Source: Geobacteraceae bacterium
GTDB taxonomy: Bacteria; Desulfobacterota; Desulfuromonadia; Geobacterales; Pseudopelobacteraceae
Length of the DNA: 52,704 nucleotides
NCBI GenBank assembly: GCA_021286935.1
Contig: JAJTBI010000012.1
Span: 1-52,704, forward strand
Direction: 5' to 3'
Part shown: in pieces, positions 29,114 to 36,728 of the stretch
Layout of the letters: every line of letters begins with the position of its first letter
How positions within the stretch are numbered: position 1 is the first letter of the stretch
Made by a program: the position numbers and the translations under genes
The notes under the pieces: generated by a model
Seen by the model: only the letters and a program-made list of their open reading frames with translations
The model's database searches: none
Told to the model about the DNA's origin: nothing

Positions 29114-30190
29114 ATGGGCAGCATCTCAATACTTCTGGCCGATGACAGTATTACTATCCAGAAAGTCGTCGGAATCATTTTTGGGTCTGACGACTATACC
29201 CTTACCGTCGTTGATAACGGCAAGGCAGCCGTGCAGAAAGCACAGGAGCTTCAGCCTGATGTCCTGCTGATAGATGCCCTGATGCCGGGCATGAACGGCT
29301 ATGAAGTCTGCGAGGCTATCCGCAAGGATGCCGCCCTCGCAGCCAAGCCGGTTCTTTTGTTAACCGGCTCGTTTGAACCGTTTGATGAGGATAAGGCCCG
29401 TCAGTGTGGTGCAGATGACCATATCGTGAAGCCGTTTGAATCACAGCAGATTGTAGCCAAAGTACAGGAGCTGTACCAGCTTGGCCGTAATCGTGCCGGT
29501 AGCGTTACTGCTCCTGCCCCAGAGGTAGTGCCGGCTGTAACCGTTCCGGAACTTGAGCCTGCCTCTGAATCAACAATTTCCTTTGAACCAATTCCTGAGC
29601 CGATGGTTGCATTTGAGGCACCTCTGGCCGAGCCAGCACCTGTTCGTTCCGCTGATGACCCCTGGGGCGCTTTTACCCAGCCGCCTGCTACAGTAGCTGC
29701 AGTTGAAGAGACGTTTATTTCACCCCCTGAGCCAAGTCAACCTCTGGCAGCTGAAGTCACTTCTACAGCACCTGCAGTGCAGCCTCAAGATGACAATATT
29801 GGTTCTTCATGGATTCCTGATGGGGAGCAGACCTTTGAATTCCGTGAAGAAGAGACTGCCCCGGCACCGTTCACTGTTACTGAAGAAGCAGCTGCACCTG
29901 AAGCTGCGCCGGCCCTCAGCCCTGCTGCCTTTGAGCCGCTGTCAGTCCCTGAGCCGGTTGCCGAACAGGTCGCCGAGCCGCCAGTCCTTGCTGCTGTTCC
30001 AGAGATTGCTCCAGAACTTCCGGCTACTGTTCCTGCTGCCGGTGCGATTGCCCTGACCGATGAGCAGTTGAAGGCAGCCCTGATGGCAGCATCAAAAGAA
30101 ACCATTGAACGGATCGTCTGGGAAGTGGTGCCTGATCTGGCCGAAGCCATGATCAAGGAAGCCATCAAGCGGATCACTGAGGCCAAGTAG
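29114..30190 (+). CDS. Response regulator with long Pro/Glu/Ala linker and conserved C-terminal helix
   Basis: A 358-residue protein. A receiver domain (about 5-122) has the acidic pair ADDS, the phosphorylation site in LLIDALMPGMNGYE (Asp near 54), TGS as the switch Thr and VKPF with the conserved Lys. A low-complexity linker (about 128-310) is rich in Pro, Glu and Ala. The last about 50 residues (LTDEQLKAALMAASKETIER, then IVWEVVPDLAEAMIKEAIKR) form amphipathic helices. This architecture is seen in several deltaproteobacterial receiver proteins linked to polarity or motility, but no specific role can be assigned. No DNA-binding or enzymatic output domain is present. GGGGAGG lies five bases before the ATG. 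TTGACA at 29022-29027 may be its -35. Confidence 0.85.
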   Translation: MGSISILLADDSITIQKVVGIIFGSDDYTLTVVDNGKAAVQKAQELQPDVLLIDALMPGMNGYEVCEAIRKDAALAAKPVLLLTGSFEPFDEDKARQCGADDHIVKPFESQQIVAKVQELYQLGRNRAGSVTAPAPEVVPAVTVPELEPASESTISFEPIPEPMVAFEAPLAEPAPVRSADDPWGAFTQPPATVAAVEETFISPPEPSQPLAAEVTSTAPAVQPQDDNIGSSWIPDGEQTFEFREEETAPAPFTVTEEAAAPEAAPALSPAAFEPLSVPEPVAEQVAEPPVLAAVPEIAPELPATVPAAGAIALTDEQLKAALMAASKETIERIVWEVVPDLAEAMIKEAIKRITEAK

Positions 30191-30212
30191 AGTTCACTAC
30201 ATACTGATTACG

Positions 30213-30243
30213 ATGGGGATGGCAACATCCCCATTTCTGTTTT
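30213..30243 (+). terminator. Rho-independent terminator after the response regulator
   Basis: A 9-bp perfect stem, ATGGGGATG with CATCCCCAT, capped by GCAA (a GNRA-type loop), then TTCTGTTTT. It lies just upstream of trpD. No Trp-rich leader peptide is visible, so it reads as the end of the receiver gene and not as a trp attenuator. Confidence 0.8.
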
Positions 30244-30258
30244 GCGCGGAGGAAACTG

Positions 30259-31308
30259 ATGATCAGACAGGCGATTGCTAAAGTAGTTGAGCTGCATGAC
30301 CTGAGCGAAGGAGAGATGATCGAGGTGATGAACCAGATCATGTCCGGTGAATGTACTCCGGCCCAGATTGGTTCATTTATCACTGCGCTGCGGATGAAAG
30401 GTGAAACCATAGAAGAGATCAGCGGCGCAGCACGGGTCATGCGTGAGCGGGCTACCCCGATCCGCGTTGGCCGCAACGTGCTGGATATTGACCGTGATGA
30501 TATCAACTTGGATCAGGAGACTATTCTTGACGTAGTTGGTACCGGCGGCGACGGCACCAACACTTTCAATATCTCCACCACCGTCTCCTTTATTGTCTCG
30601 GCCTGCGGCGTCAAGGTGGCCAAGCATGGCAATCGTTCCGTCTCCTCTGCCTGTGGCAGTGCCGATGTCCTGGAAAAGCTGGGGGTTAATCTTGATGTCA
30701 CTCCGGAGCAGGTTGAACGCTGCATCAATGAGATCGGGATCGGTTTCCTGTTTGCCCCGGCTCTGCACGGTGCCATGAAACATGCCATCGGTCCCCGCCG
30801 TGAAATCGGCATCCGCACCATCTTTAACATCCTTGGGCCGCTAACCAATCCGGCCAATGCCGATTGTCAGGTGATGGGGGTCTACCGCGAAGAACTGGTT
30901 GCAAAAATGGCTGGTGTGCTCCACCGTCTAGGCTGTAAGCGCGGCTTTGTCGTACATGGCAGAGATGGTATGGATGAGATCACCCTGACCGGTGAAACCG
31001 CCGCCGCAGAAGTAACCCCTGATGGTGTCAGGCTGTTTACCATCACCCCTGAAGAGTTCGGTTTTACCCGCTGCAACATGCAGGCCCTGAAAGGGGGCGA
31101 TGCCGCTGCCAATGCAGCAATCGTTCGTGCTCTGCTTGCCGGAGAGCAGGGGCCGAGGCGTGAGATCATCCTGTTGAATGCAGGCTTTGCTCTGCTGGCT
31201 GCCGGACGTTGCGCCACAGTAGCTGAAGGTATCACCCTAGCTGCTCATGCCATTGATTCCGGCGCTGCCAGCATACAGCTGGAGAAGCTGGCCACACTCA
31301 CCAATTAA
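30259..31308 (+). CDS. trpD: Anthranilate phosphoribosyltransferase
   Basis: A 349-residue enzyme that joins anthranilate to phosphoribosyl pyrophosphate in tryptophan synthesis. Motifs are [17 protein letters not shown] (PRPP binding), [18 protein letters not shown] and [14 protein letters not shown]. Length is typical. GGAGG lies about seven bases before the ATG. It is followed by trpC after 10 bp. trpE/G and trpF/B/A are not in the window. Confidence 0.95.
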   Translation: MIRQAIAKVVELHDLSEGEMIEVMNQIMSGECTPAQIGSFITALRMKGETIEEISGAARVMRERATPIRVGRNVLDIDRDDINLDQETILDVVGTGGDGTNTFNISTTVSFIVSACGVKVAKHGNRSVSSACGSADVLEKLGVNLDVTPEQVERCINEIGIGFLFAPALHGAMKHAIGPRREIGIRTIFNILGPLTNPANADCQVMGVYREELVAKMAGVLHRLGCKRGFVVHGRDGMDEITLTGETAAAEVTPDGVRLFTITPEEFGFTRCNMQALKGGDAAANAAIVRALLAGEQGPRREIILLNAGFALLAAGRCATVAEGITLAAHAIDSGAASIQLEKLATLTN

Positions 31309-31318
31309 GAGGGACAAG

Positions 31319-32119
31319 ATGAGCTCTACCCCTGATATCCTGAAAACCATTGTAGCCCACAAACAAGAAGAGGTCGCTGCGGCACGTCTGGCAGCCTCAA
31401 TTGATGAGCTTAAAGTTCGGATCTCTGACCTTGAAGACACTCCCCGTGGTTTTGAACGCCACCTGCGGGAGGCGGTTGCTTCTGACTGGACCGCCATCAT
31501 TGCCGAGGTCAAGAAAGGCTCCCCCAGCAAAGGGGTGATCCGCGAAGATTTTGATCCCCTTGAGATTGCCGAGATCTATCAGGACAACGGTGCCACCTGT
31601 CTTTCCGTGCTGACCGATGAGGAATTTTTTCTGGGACATCTGCGCTTCCTGGCCCTGATCCGTGAACAGGTCGGCCTGCCGATGCTGCGTAAAGACTTTA
31701 TCATTGACCCGTTTCAGGTCTATGAAGCCCGTGCCGCCGGTGCCGATGCCATCCTCTTGATCGCCTCAATCCTGGAACCGCAGCAGATCGTTGATCTGGC
31801 CGGTATCGCCCGCTCAGTGCATCTTGACGTACTGCTGGAAGTACATGATGAGGCGGAGATGGAGATTGCCTGTAAAACCGACATCGGCCTGATCGGTGTC
31901 AACAACCGCAACCTGCGCACCTTTGTCACTGATCTGGGCACCACGGAGCGGCTGGCAAAGATGCTGCCTGCCGGACGTCTGCTGGTGGCTGAAAGCGGCA
32001 TCAACAGCCGGGCTGATATTGAGCGGCTGCAGGCAGGCGGTGCCGGTGCCTTCTTGGTTGGTGAATCCCTGATGCGGGAAGAGGATATCGGGGCCAAACT
32101 GCAAGCACTGCTTTCCTAG
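31319..32119 (+). CDS. trpC: Indole-3-glycerol phosphate synthase
   Basis: A 266-residue monofunctional (beta/alpha)8 enzyme that closes the indole ring in tryptophan synthesis. Signatures are IIAEVKKGSPSKGVI, the LRKDFIIDPFQVYEARAAGA strand with the catalytic Lys, GVNNRNLRTF and VAESGI. The ATG at 31319 with GAGGG six bases upstream is preferred over a longer frame from 31247 that overlaps trpD. trpD-trpC form a pair, and a lipid kinase gene follows after 10 bp. Confidence 0.95.
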   Translation: MSSTPDILKTIVAHKQEEVAAARLAASIDELKVRISDLEDTPRGFERHLREAVASDWTAIIAEVKKGSPSKGVIREDFDPLEIAEIYQDNGATCLSVLTDEEFFLGHLRFLALIREQVGLPMLRKDFIIDPFQVYEARAAGADAILLIASILEPQQIVDLAGIARSVHLDVLLEVHDEAEMEIACKTDIGLIGVNNRNLRTFVTDLGTTERLAKMLPAGRLLVAESGINSRADIERLQAGGAGAFLVGESLMREEDIGAKLQALLS

Positions 32120-32129
32120 TAACTGCACC

Positions 32130-32999
32130 ATGTCGATTGTTCACGTTGTCTTTAATCCAACCTCAGGCAGCTACTCCTCCCGTAAAGCAGAACAGATCCT
32201 CACCCAACTCAGGGCTGCCGGGCTTGATCCGCAGCCCCTGCTTCCCCGCAGCTTTGCCGAATCCATGCAGGCAGTCGCAGATCTCTGCACACAGGCTACC
32301 CCGCCCACCATCATCGCTGTCGGCGGTGACGGCACCGTTAACACCGTTATCAACAGCATGCCCCAAGGTAGCGCCACCCTCGGCATCATCCCGCTTGGTA
32401 CCGCCAATGTCATGGCTCGGGAATTGGGTATCCGTTCTCAGCAGGATGCCATTGCACGGATTGCCCGTGGCACGCTGCGGCCTTTCACGGTCGGTGAAGC
32501 CAGCTCTACTGCGGGTGTCAGACGTTTTGTGCTCATGGCCGGGATCGGTGCTGATGCCGAGGCTGTGGCAGATGTACGCCCATCAGAAAAACGTCTGCTG
32601 GGTAAAGGGGCCTATGTCCTGGCAGGTCTGCGTCGTTGCCTTGATTGGGATAACCGCCAGATAACCGCCACCTGTGGCGGACAAACACGCTGCTGCAACA
32701 GCCTGATTATCGCCAATGCTGCCCACTATGCCGGTCCCTATCGTCTGGTTCCCCAGGCCAGTCTCTTCACCCCGTACCTTGTGGTTGCCCCCCTGCCTTT
32801 CAACAGCCCGCTGGGCCTGCTTGGCTTCACCGCCTCCGTCTTTCTGCGGGGCAGGTACGCCGCGCCTGATGCCCTTTCTGTTGAAAAAGAATCAATCCTG
32901 GTTGAAACCGACAAGCCGGTACAGCTTGATGGAGACTCCTTTGGAACAGGACCGGTTACCATCAGGCCGATACCTAGTTATAATAGCTTAATCATCTAA
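32130..32999 (+). CDS. Diacylglycerol/sphingosine kinase-like lipid kinase (YegS type)
   Basis: A 289-residue member of the DAGK catalytic-domain family (YegS/DgkB-like). The nucleotide-binding motif GGDGTVNTVINSMP is near 66-79, followed by LGIIPLGTANVMARELG. The C-terminal beta-sandwich ends with VQLDGDSFG. Such proteins phosphorylate diacylglycerol or related lipids at the membrane; the substrate here is not known. It is 10 bp after trpC and probably co-transcribed, though unrelated to tryptophan. Confidence 0.85.
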   Translation: MSIVHVVFNPTSGSYSSRKAEQILTQLRAAGLDPQPLLPRSFAESMQAVADLCTQATPPTIIAVGGDGTVNTVINSMPQGSATLGIIPLGTANVMARELGIRSQQDAIARIARGTLRPFTVGEASSTAGVRRFVLMAGIGADAEAVADVRPSEKRLLGKGAYVLAGLRRCLDWDNRQITATCGGQTRCCNSLIIANAAHYAGPYRLVPQASLFTPYLVVAPLPFNSPLGLLGFTASVFLRGRYAAPDALSVEKESILVETDKPVQLDGDSFGTGPVTIRPIPSYNSLII

Positions 33000-33027
33000 A
33001 AACTTTTGTCAGCCTTGAGGTCTTCCC

Positions 33028-33786
33028 ATGTTCAATAAACAACTTCTTATCAACCGTCCCCGTTTGATGCTGATCATTCTGGTCAGTATCTCCAGTCTAA
33101 TCTATCTGGTTGATTATATGGTGGATGGCAGCCTGAAAGAGGTTACTACCAGTTTTCTGGGCAATCTGGCCTTTCTGCCGATCTACATTATTGTGGTGAC
33201 GTTGACCATGGAACAGTTGTTAAAGGAGCGTGAACGCCAGACCCTGCGCCGCAAGCTGAATATGGTGATTGGTGTCTTTTTTAGTGAGGTGGGGACACGG
33301 CTGTTTCGCGAGTTGGCAACGGCAGTGGTGCATCATGAGCAGTTGCGGGCTTCTTTGCTGGTCACGCCGCAGTGGAAGGAAGCTGATTTTGATGCTGCTC
33401 TTGCATTTCTTGGTTCACACGATATCAGGATTGATGCTGCTGACTCAGGGCTTAATATTGAACAGCTGAAACAGTTTCTGGTGGGGAAGCGCAGCTTTCT
33501 GGTGGGGCTTTTGGAGAATCAGAACTTGTTGGAACATGAGGCGTTTACTGATCTGCTCTGGGCGGTATTCCACCTGGTTGAGGAATTGGATGCCCGCGAA
33601 TCTCTGGTGGAAATTCCACAAGCAGATGTTGAGCATCTGAATGGTGATATAAAACGGGTCTTTGGCTATCTTTCCCGTGAATGGGTGTTGTATATGCAGC
33701 ATCTGAAGCTGGATTACCCCTACCTTTTTTCACTGGCCGTGCGAATGAATCCGATGGCTGAGCAGGTTTCGCCCCACCTTTATTGA
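33028..33786 (+). CDS. Conserved two-TM membrane protein of unknown function
   Basis: A 252-residue protein I do not recognise as a named family. Two membrane segments lie near the N-terminus (about 13-31 and 43-63). They are followed by a charged stretch (KERERQTLRRKLN) and a mainly helical cytoplasmic domain of about 175 residues with no cysteine cluster or catalytic motif visible. The second half has VFHLVEELDARESLVEIPQA and a region with several Tyr residues (LYMQHLKLDYPYLFSLAVRM). It stands 28 bp after the lipid kinase and 93 bp before fur, with the Fur-type promoter between, so it ends the upstream unit. Confidence 0.75.
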   Translation: MFNKQLLINRPRLMLIILVSISSLIYLVDYMVDGSLKEVTTSFLGNLAFLPIYIIVVTLTMEQLLKERERQTLRRKLNMVIGVFFSEVGTRLFRELATAVVHHEQLRASLLVTPQWKEADFDAALAFLGSHDIRIDAADSGLNIEQLKQFLVGKRSFLVGLLENQNLLEHEAFTDLLWAVFHLVEELDARESLVEIPQADVEHLNGDIKRVFGYLSREWVLYMQHLKLDYPYLFSLAVRMNPMAEQVSPHLY

Positions 33787-33800
33787 CCTGTATCAAGTTA

Positions 33801-33817
33801 TTGAAAGTCGTTTTCAA
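33801..33817 (+). promoter_or_regulatory. Fur-box-like dyad upstream of fur
   Basis: TTGAAAGTCGTTTTCAA is a dyad (TTGAAA / TTTCAA arms). It lies seven bases upstream of a -35 box and resembles the TGAAAA-type operator before feoB. It suggests autoregulation of fur. Confidence 0.55.
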
Positions 33818-33823
33818 AAGACC

Positions 33824-33852
33824 TTGACCACGTATGCCGCATCTGCTATTGA
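33824..33852 (+). promoter_or_regulatory. Candidate fur promoter
   Basis: TTGACC (33824-33829), 17 bp, TATTGA (33847-33852). It is directly downstream of the Fur-like dyad and 28 bases before the fur ATG. Confidence 0.5.
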
Positions 33853-33879
33853 TAACAAAAGTCAGATGGGGGGTGTGCC

Positions 33880-34317
33880 ATGATCCTGGAAAAGAAAAAA
33901 ACGTTTAATGCCTTTGCCGCTCGGCAAGGGCTGCGTTCAACCCGGCAACGAGACATTATTCTGGATGTTTTTCTTGCTACCCACGAGCATTTGAGTGTTG
34001 AAGAGCTGTATCTGAAGGTGAAGGCCTCCCAGCCCGGCATCGGTCAGGCCACGGTTTATCGTACCCTGAAGCTGTTTGTGGAGGCCGGGCTGGCCCGTGA
34101 AATGATGCTGCCGGACGGGCAGACCCGCTATGAACATCAGTTGGTGGGGGAGCATCATGATCACCTGATCTGTACCGGCTGTAACGCCATTATTGAGTTT
34201 GAGGATGAGCAGATTGAGCAGTTGCAGCGGGATATTGCCAAGCGCCACGGGTTTAGCCTGACGGCCCATAAGATGCAGTTGTTCGGGCTCTGCCCAGCCT
34301 GTTCCAGCAAAGCTTAG
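33880..34317 (+). CDS. fur: Ferric uptake regulator family repressor
   Basis: A 145-residue Fur-family metalloregulator. The N-terminal winged helix (about 8-85) has RQRDIILDVFLATHEHLSVEELY and the recognition helix region GQATVYRTLKLFVEAGL. The metal/dimerisation domain has EHHDHLICTGCNAIIEFED, with the CxxC-type zinc cysteines in CTGC and CPAC. In known members Fe2+-Fur represses iron-uptake genes. The neighbour feoB and the dyads upstream of both genes support iron as the signal, not zinc or peroxide. The order fur-feoB-small Cys protein-ideR matches the Geobacter iron cluster as I know it. Confidence 0.92.
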   Translation: MILEKKKTFNAFAARQGLRSTRQRDIILDVFLATHEHLSVEELYLKVKASQPGIGQATVYRTLKLFVEAGLAREMMLPDGQTRYEHQLVGEHHDHLICTGCNAIIEFEDEQIEQLQRDIAKRHGFSLTAHKMQLFGLCPACSSKA

Positions 34318-34335
34318 GAGCCAGTCGCTATTTTT

Positions 34336-34350
34336 TGAAAATGGTTTTCA
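34336..34350 (+). promoter_or_regulatory. Fur-box-like dyad upstream of feoB
   Basis: TGAAAATGGTTTTCA is a perfect inverted repeat (TGAAAA / TTTTCA) centred in the 46-bp fur-feoB gap. It is 13 bases from the feoB start. The A/T-rich half-sites fit Fur operators known from Geobacter-type genomes. Confidence 0.65.
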
Positions 34351-34363
34351 CTACAAGGAATAC

Positions 34364-36343
34364 ATGATGTCAGCTTCTGCGGTAACCCCAGATATTCCCC
34401 AGCCCCTTCGACGGGTTGCCCTGGTGGGCAATCCCAACGTGGGTAAAAGTGTTTTGTTTAATGCCCTGACCGGCAGTTATGTCACAGTTTCAAACTATCC
34501 CGGCACCTCGGTTGAGGTGTCGCGGGGAACTGCCACCATAGCGGACGAAAGCTGGCAGGTGATTGATACCCCCGGCATGTATGCCGTGCATACCATTACC
34601 GAAGAGGAGCGGGTGGCCCGCGAGATTCTGTTGAATGAAAAACCGGATGTGGTGCTGCACGTGCTGGATGCCCGCAACCTGGAGCGGATGCTGGCCATGA
34701 CGATCCAGTTGATCGAGGCCGGTCTGCCGGTAGTACTGGTGGTCAATATCATGGATGAGGCTGAGCGGATGGGGCTCTCCTTTGATCTGCCCTTGTTGCA
34801 GCAGCGGCTGGGGATACCGGTGATTGCTGCGGCAACGGCCCGCAAGCGGGGTATTGAAGAGATTAAGACAGCGGTTGCCGGATTTGGTACCAGCTGTGGG
34901 CTGCCGATCAGCTACAGTCGTCTGTTGGAGCATGATATTGCCGAGGTGTCCCGCCTGCTGCAGGGACAGTATGTGCTGTCACGCCGGGCTCTGGCGTTGT
35001 TGCTGTTGCAGGGGGATGAAGAGGTTACCGGTCTGGCAGAGCAGGGTGAAGGGGCAGCAGGGTATCCGGCCCTGGCGGAAAAGGTGCGGGAGATCGCCTT
35101 TGAACGGCGGGAATCGTTTCATCTGGATCTCTCCATGGAGCGCAAGGAGATCGTCAACCGTCTTGTGCGTGGGGTGATCACCCTGCCTGACAAGCGGCGT
35201 GAAACCTGGGGTAGTCGGCTTTCTACGCTGGCTGTGCGACCGCTGACCGGTATCCCGCTGTTGCTGATAACACTCTATTTTGGTCTGTACAAGTTTGTGG
35301 GGGATTTTGGCGCCGGAACACTGGTGGATTTCCTTGAAGGGGAGCTGTTTGAAAAACTGTTTAATCCCTGGATCACGAGTCTCCTGACTAACTGGATTCC
35401 CTGGTGGTGGCTGCAGGAACTGCTGGTGGGGGAATATGGCATCATTACCCTGGGGTTGCGCTATGCGGTGGGGATCATCCTGCCGATTGTGACCACTTTC
35501 TTTATCTTCTTTTCCATTCTGGAGGATGCCGGCTACCTGCCTCGTCTGGCCCTGCTGGTGGATCGCGGCTTCAAGTGGTTCGGGCTGTCAGGTCGTTCCG
35601 TGATCCCGATGGTGCTGGGTTTTGGCTGCAGCACCATGGCCACTATGGTGACCCGTACCCTGGAGACAGTGCGGGAGCGGGTGATTGCCACGCTGCTGCT
35701 GGCTCTGGCGATTCCCTGTTCTGCCCAGTTGGGGGTGATTCTGGCGCTGCTGGCACGTACACCGGGCGGCCTGCTGGTCTGGATTGTCTGTATGACCCTG
35801 CTGTTTGTGCTGGTAGGGGTGCTTGCCGGGAAGCTGTTGCCCGGTGAGGCGCCGATGTTCTATATGGAGCTTCCACCGATGCGCCTGCCCCAACTCTCTA
35901 ACGTGCTGACCAAGACCTATACCCGGATGCAATGGTATTTTCTGGAGATCCTGCCGCTGTTTGTGCTGGCCTCGGTGCTGATGTGGCTGGGCAAGATTAC
36001 CCATGGTATGGAGAGGCTGGTCAATGCCATGACCCCGCTGATGCAGGGAATCGGCCTGCCCAAGGAGGCGGCAATCGCCTTCATCTTTGGTTTTTTCCGG
36101 CGGGATTACGGTGCAGCCGGTCTGTACGATCTGCAGAGCAAGGGGCTGTTGGATGGCCGTCAGCTGACCGTAGCTGCGGTGACGCTGACCCTGTTTATCC
36201 CCTGTGTGGCGCAGTTTCTGATGATGTTGAAGGAGCGGGGCTGGAAGGTTTCGCTGGCAATTTTTGTCTTTGTCAGCCTGCTGGCCTTTGGCAGCGGGTA
36301 TCTGTTGAATCAGGTGTTGGTGACGACCCGGTTGCTGGGGTAG
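34364..36343 (+). CDS. feoB: Ferrous iron transporter FeoB
   Basis: A 659-residue Fe2+ transporter. The N-terminal GTPase has G1 GNPNVGKS (22-29), G2 around NYPGTSVE, G3 DTPGMY and G4-type NIMDEA. It is followed by a GDI-like helical region and a polytopic membrane domain with two Gate regions (LGFGCSTMATMVTRT and the matching C-terminal segment FGFFRRDYGAAGLY). It is somewhat short because loops and C-terminal tail are trimmed. AAGGA lies four bases before the first ATG; a second ATG follows immediately. No separate feoA is present, but a FeoA-like domain is fused to ideR two genes on. A palindromic repeat begins right after the stop. Confidence 0.94.
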   Translation: MMSASAVTPDIPQPLRRVALVGNPNVGKSVLFNALTGSYVTVSNYPGTSVEVSRGTATIADESWQVIDTPGMYAVHTITEEERVAREILLNEKPDVVLHVLDARNLERMLAMTIQLIEAGLPVVLVVNIMDEAERMGLSFDLPLLQQRLGIPVIAAATARKRGIEEIKTAVAGFGTSCGLPISYSRLLEHDIAEVSRLLQGQYVLSRRALALLLLQGDEEVTGLAEQGEGAAGYPALAEKVREIAFERRESFHLDLSMERKEIVNRLVRGVITLPDKRRETWGSRLSTLAVRPLTGIPLLLITLYFGLYKFVGDFGAGTLVDFLEGELFEKLFNPWITSLLTNWIPWWWLQELLVGEYGIITLGLRYAVGIILPIVTTFFIFFSILEDAGYLPRLALLVDRGFKWFGLSGRSVIPMVLGFGCSTMATMVTRTLETVRERVIATLLLALAIPCSAQLGVILALLARTPGGLLVWIVCMTLLFVLVGVLAGKLLPGEAPMFYMELPPMRLPQLSNVLTKTYTRMQWYFLEILPLFVLASVLMWLGKITHGMERLVNAMTPLMQGIGLPKEAAIAFIFGFFRRDYGAAGLYDLQSKGLLDGRQLTVAAVTLTLFIPCVAQFLMMLKERGWKVSLAIFVFVSLLAFGSGYLLNQVLVTTRLLG

Positions 36344-36468
36344 TTCCAATGCCATCTCAAGGCGCTGGCTGCGTTGGCTTGCCTTTGGCTCCTCAACGTA
36401 CTGACTGTGTACGCCTGCGTCGCCAAAGTCATCGCCGCCTGGCCATCATCCTTGAACTGGCATCGGAA
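36344..36468. repeat. Palindromic repeat element, copy 3 (3' of feoB)
   Basis: A 125-bp imperfect palindrome that starts at the base after the feoB stop. TTCCAATGCCATCTCAAGG (left) pairs with CCTTGAACTGGCATCGGAA (right). Internal CTTTGGC pairs with GCCAAAG. The centre is CGTAC-TGACTGT-GTACG (36397-36413), which differs from copy 2 by one base in the loop and shares GTACGCCT and GCG next to it. The outer arms are unlike copies 1 and 2. The triplet TAG flanks both ends. Confidence 0.75.
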
Positions 36469-36545
36469 TAGCTCCCTGCGTTTTATTTGCCGGGCAACGT
36501 GAAACCGATTTCGGCAAAGCGGTGATAAAAGGAGGGGGAACGTGT

Positions 36546-36725
36546 ATGCGGTGCGGATTTTGCGGACATGAGTTTGATGAGTCTGAAGGCACCCAGCCCG
36601 GTTGCGGCGCCTGCGCCGGAGGGTGCCACGGCATTCACTGCCCCCGTTGCGGGTATAAAAATATTCCGGAACCGGACACACTGAAACGTCTTAAGTCGTT
36701 TTTTACCAGAACTACAAAGGAGTAG
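36546..36725 (+). CDS. Small Cys-rich zinc-ribbon protein between feoB and ideR
   Basis: A 59-residue cytoplasmic protein with seven cysteines (3, 6, 20, 23, 27, 32, 35) arranged as CGFC, CGACAGGC and CPRC. This is consistent with one zinc ribbon or a small metal or Fe-S binding fold. AAGGAGGGGG lies about eight bases before the ATG at 36546. It lies 202 bases downstream of feoB (beyond the palindromic repeat) and 3 bp before ideR. FeoB-linked small Cys proteins (FeoC-like or FeoB-associated) exist in other bacteria; this one has no membrane segment. A role in iron sensing or Feo assembly is inferred from context only. Confidence 0.8.
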   Translation: MRCGFCGHEFDESEGTQPGCGACAGGCHGIHCPRCGYKNIPEPDTLKRLKSFFTRTTKE

Positions 36726-36728
36726 GGC

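Noticed and set aside
30191..30258. Possible trp attenuator before trpD
   Set aside because: The hairpin is a normal terminator for the preceding gene; no leader peptide with Trp codons and no alternative antiterminator pairing were seen.
35588..36355. Minus-strand frame of 255 codons in feoB
   Set aside because: Gln/His-rich shadow of membrane-segment codons.
17011..36468. CRISPR array or insertion sequence as the explanation for the palindromic repeats
   Set aside because: The copies are kilobases apart, are not direct repeats with spacers and contain no transposase reading frame.
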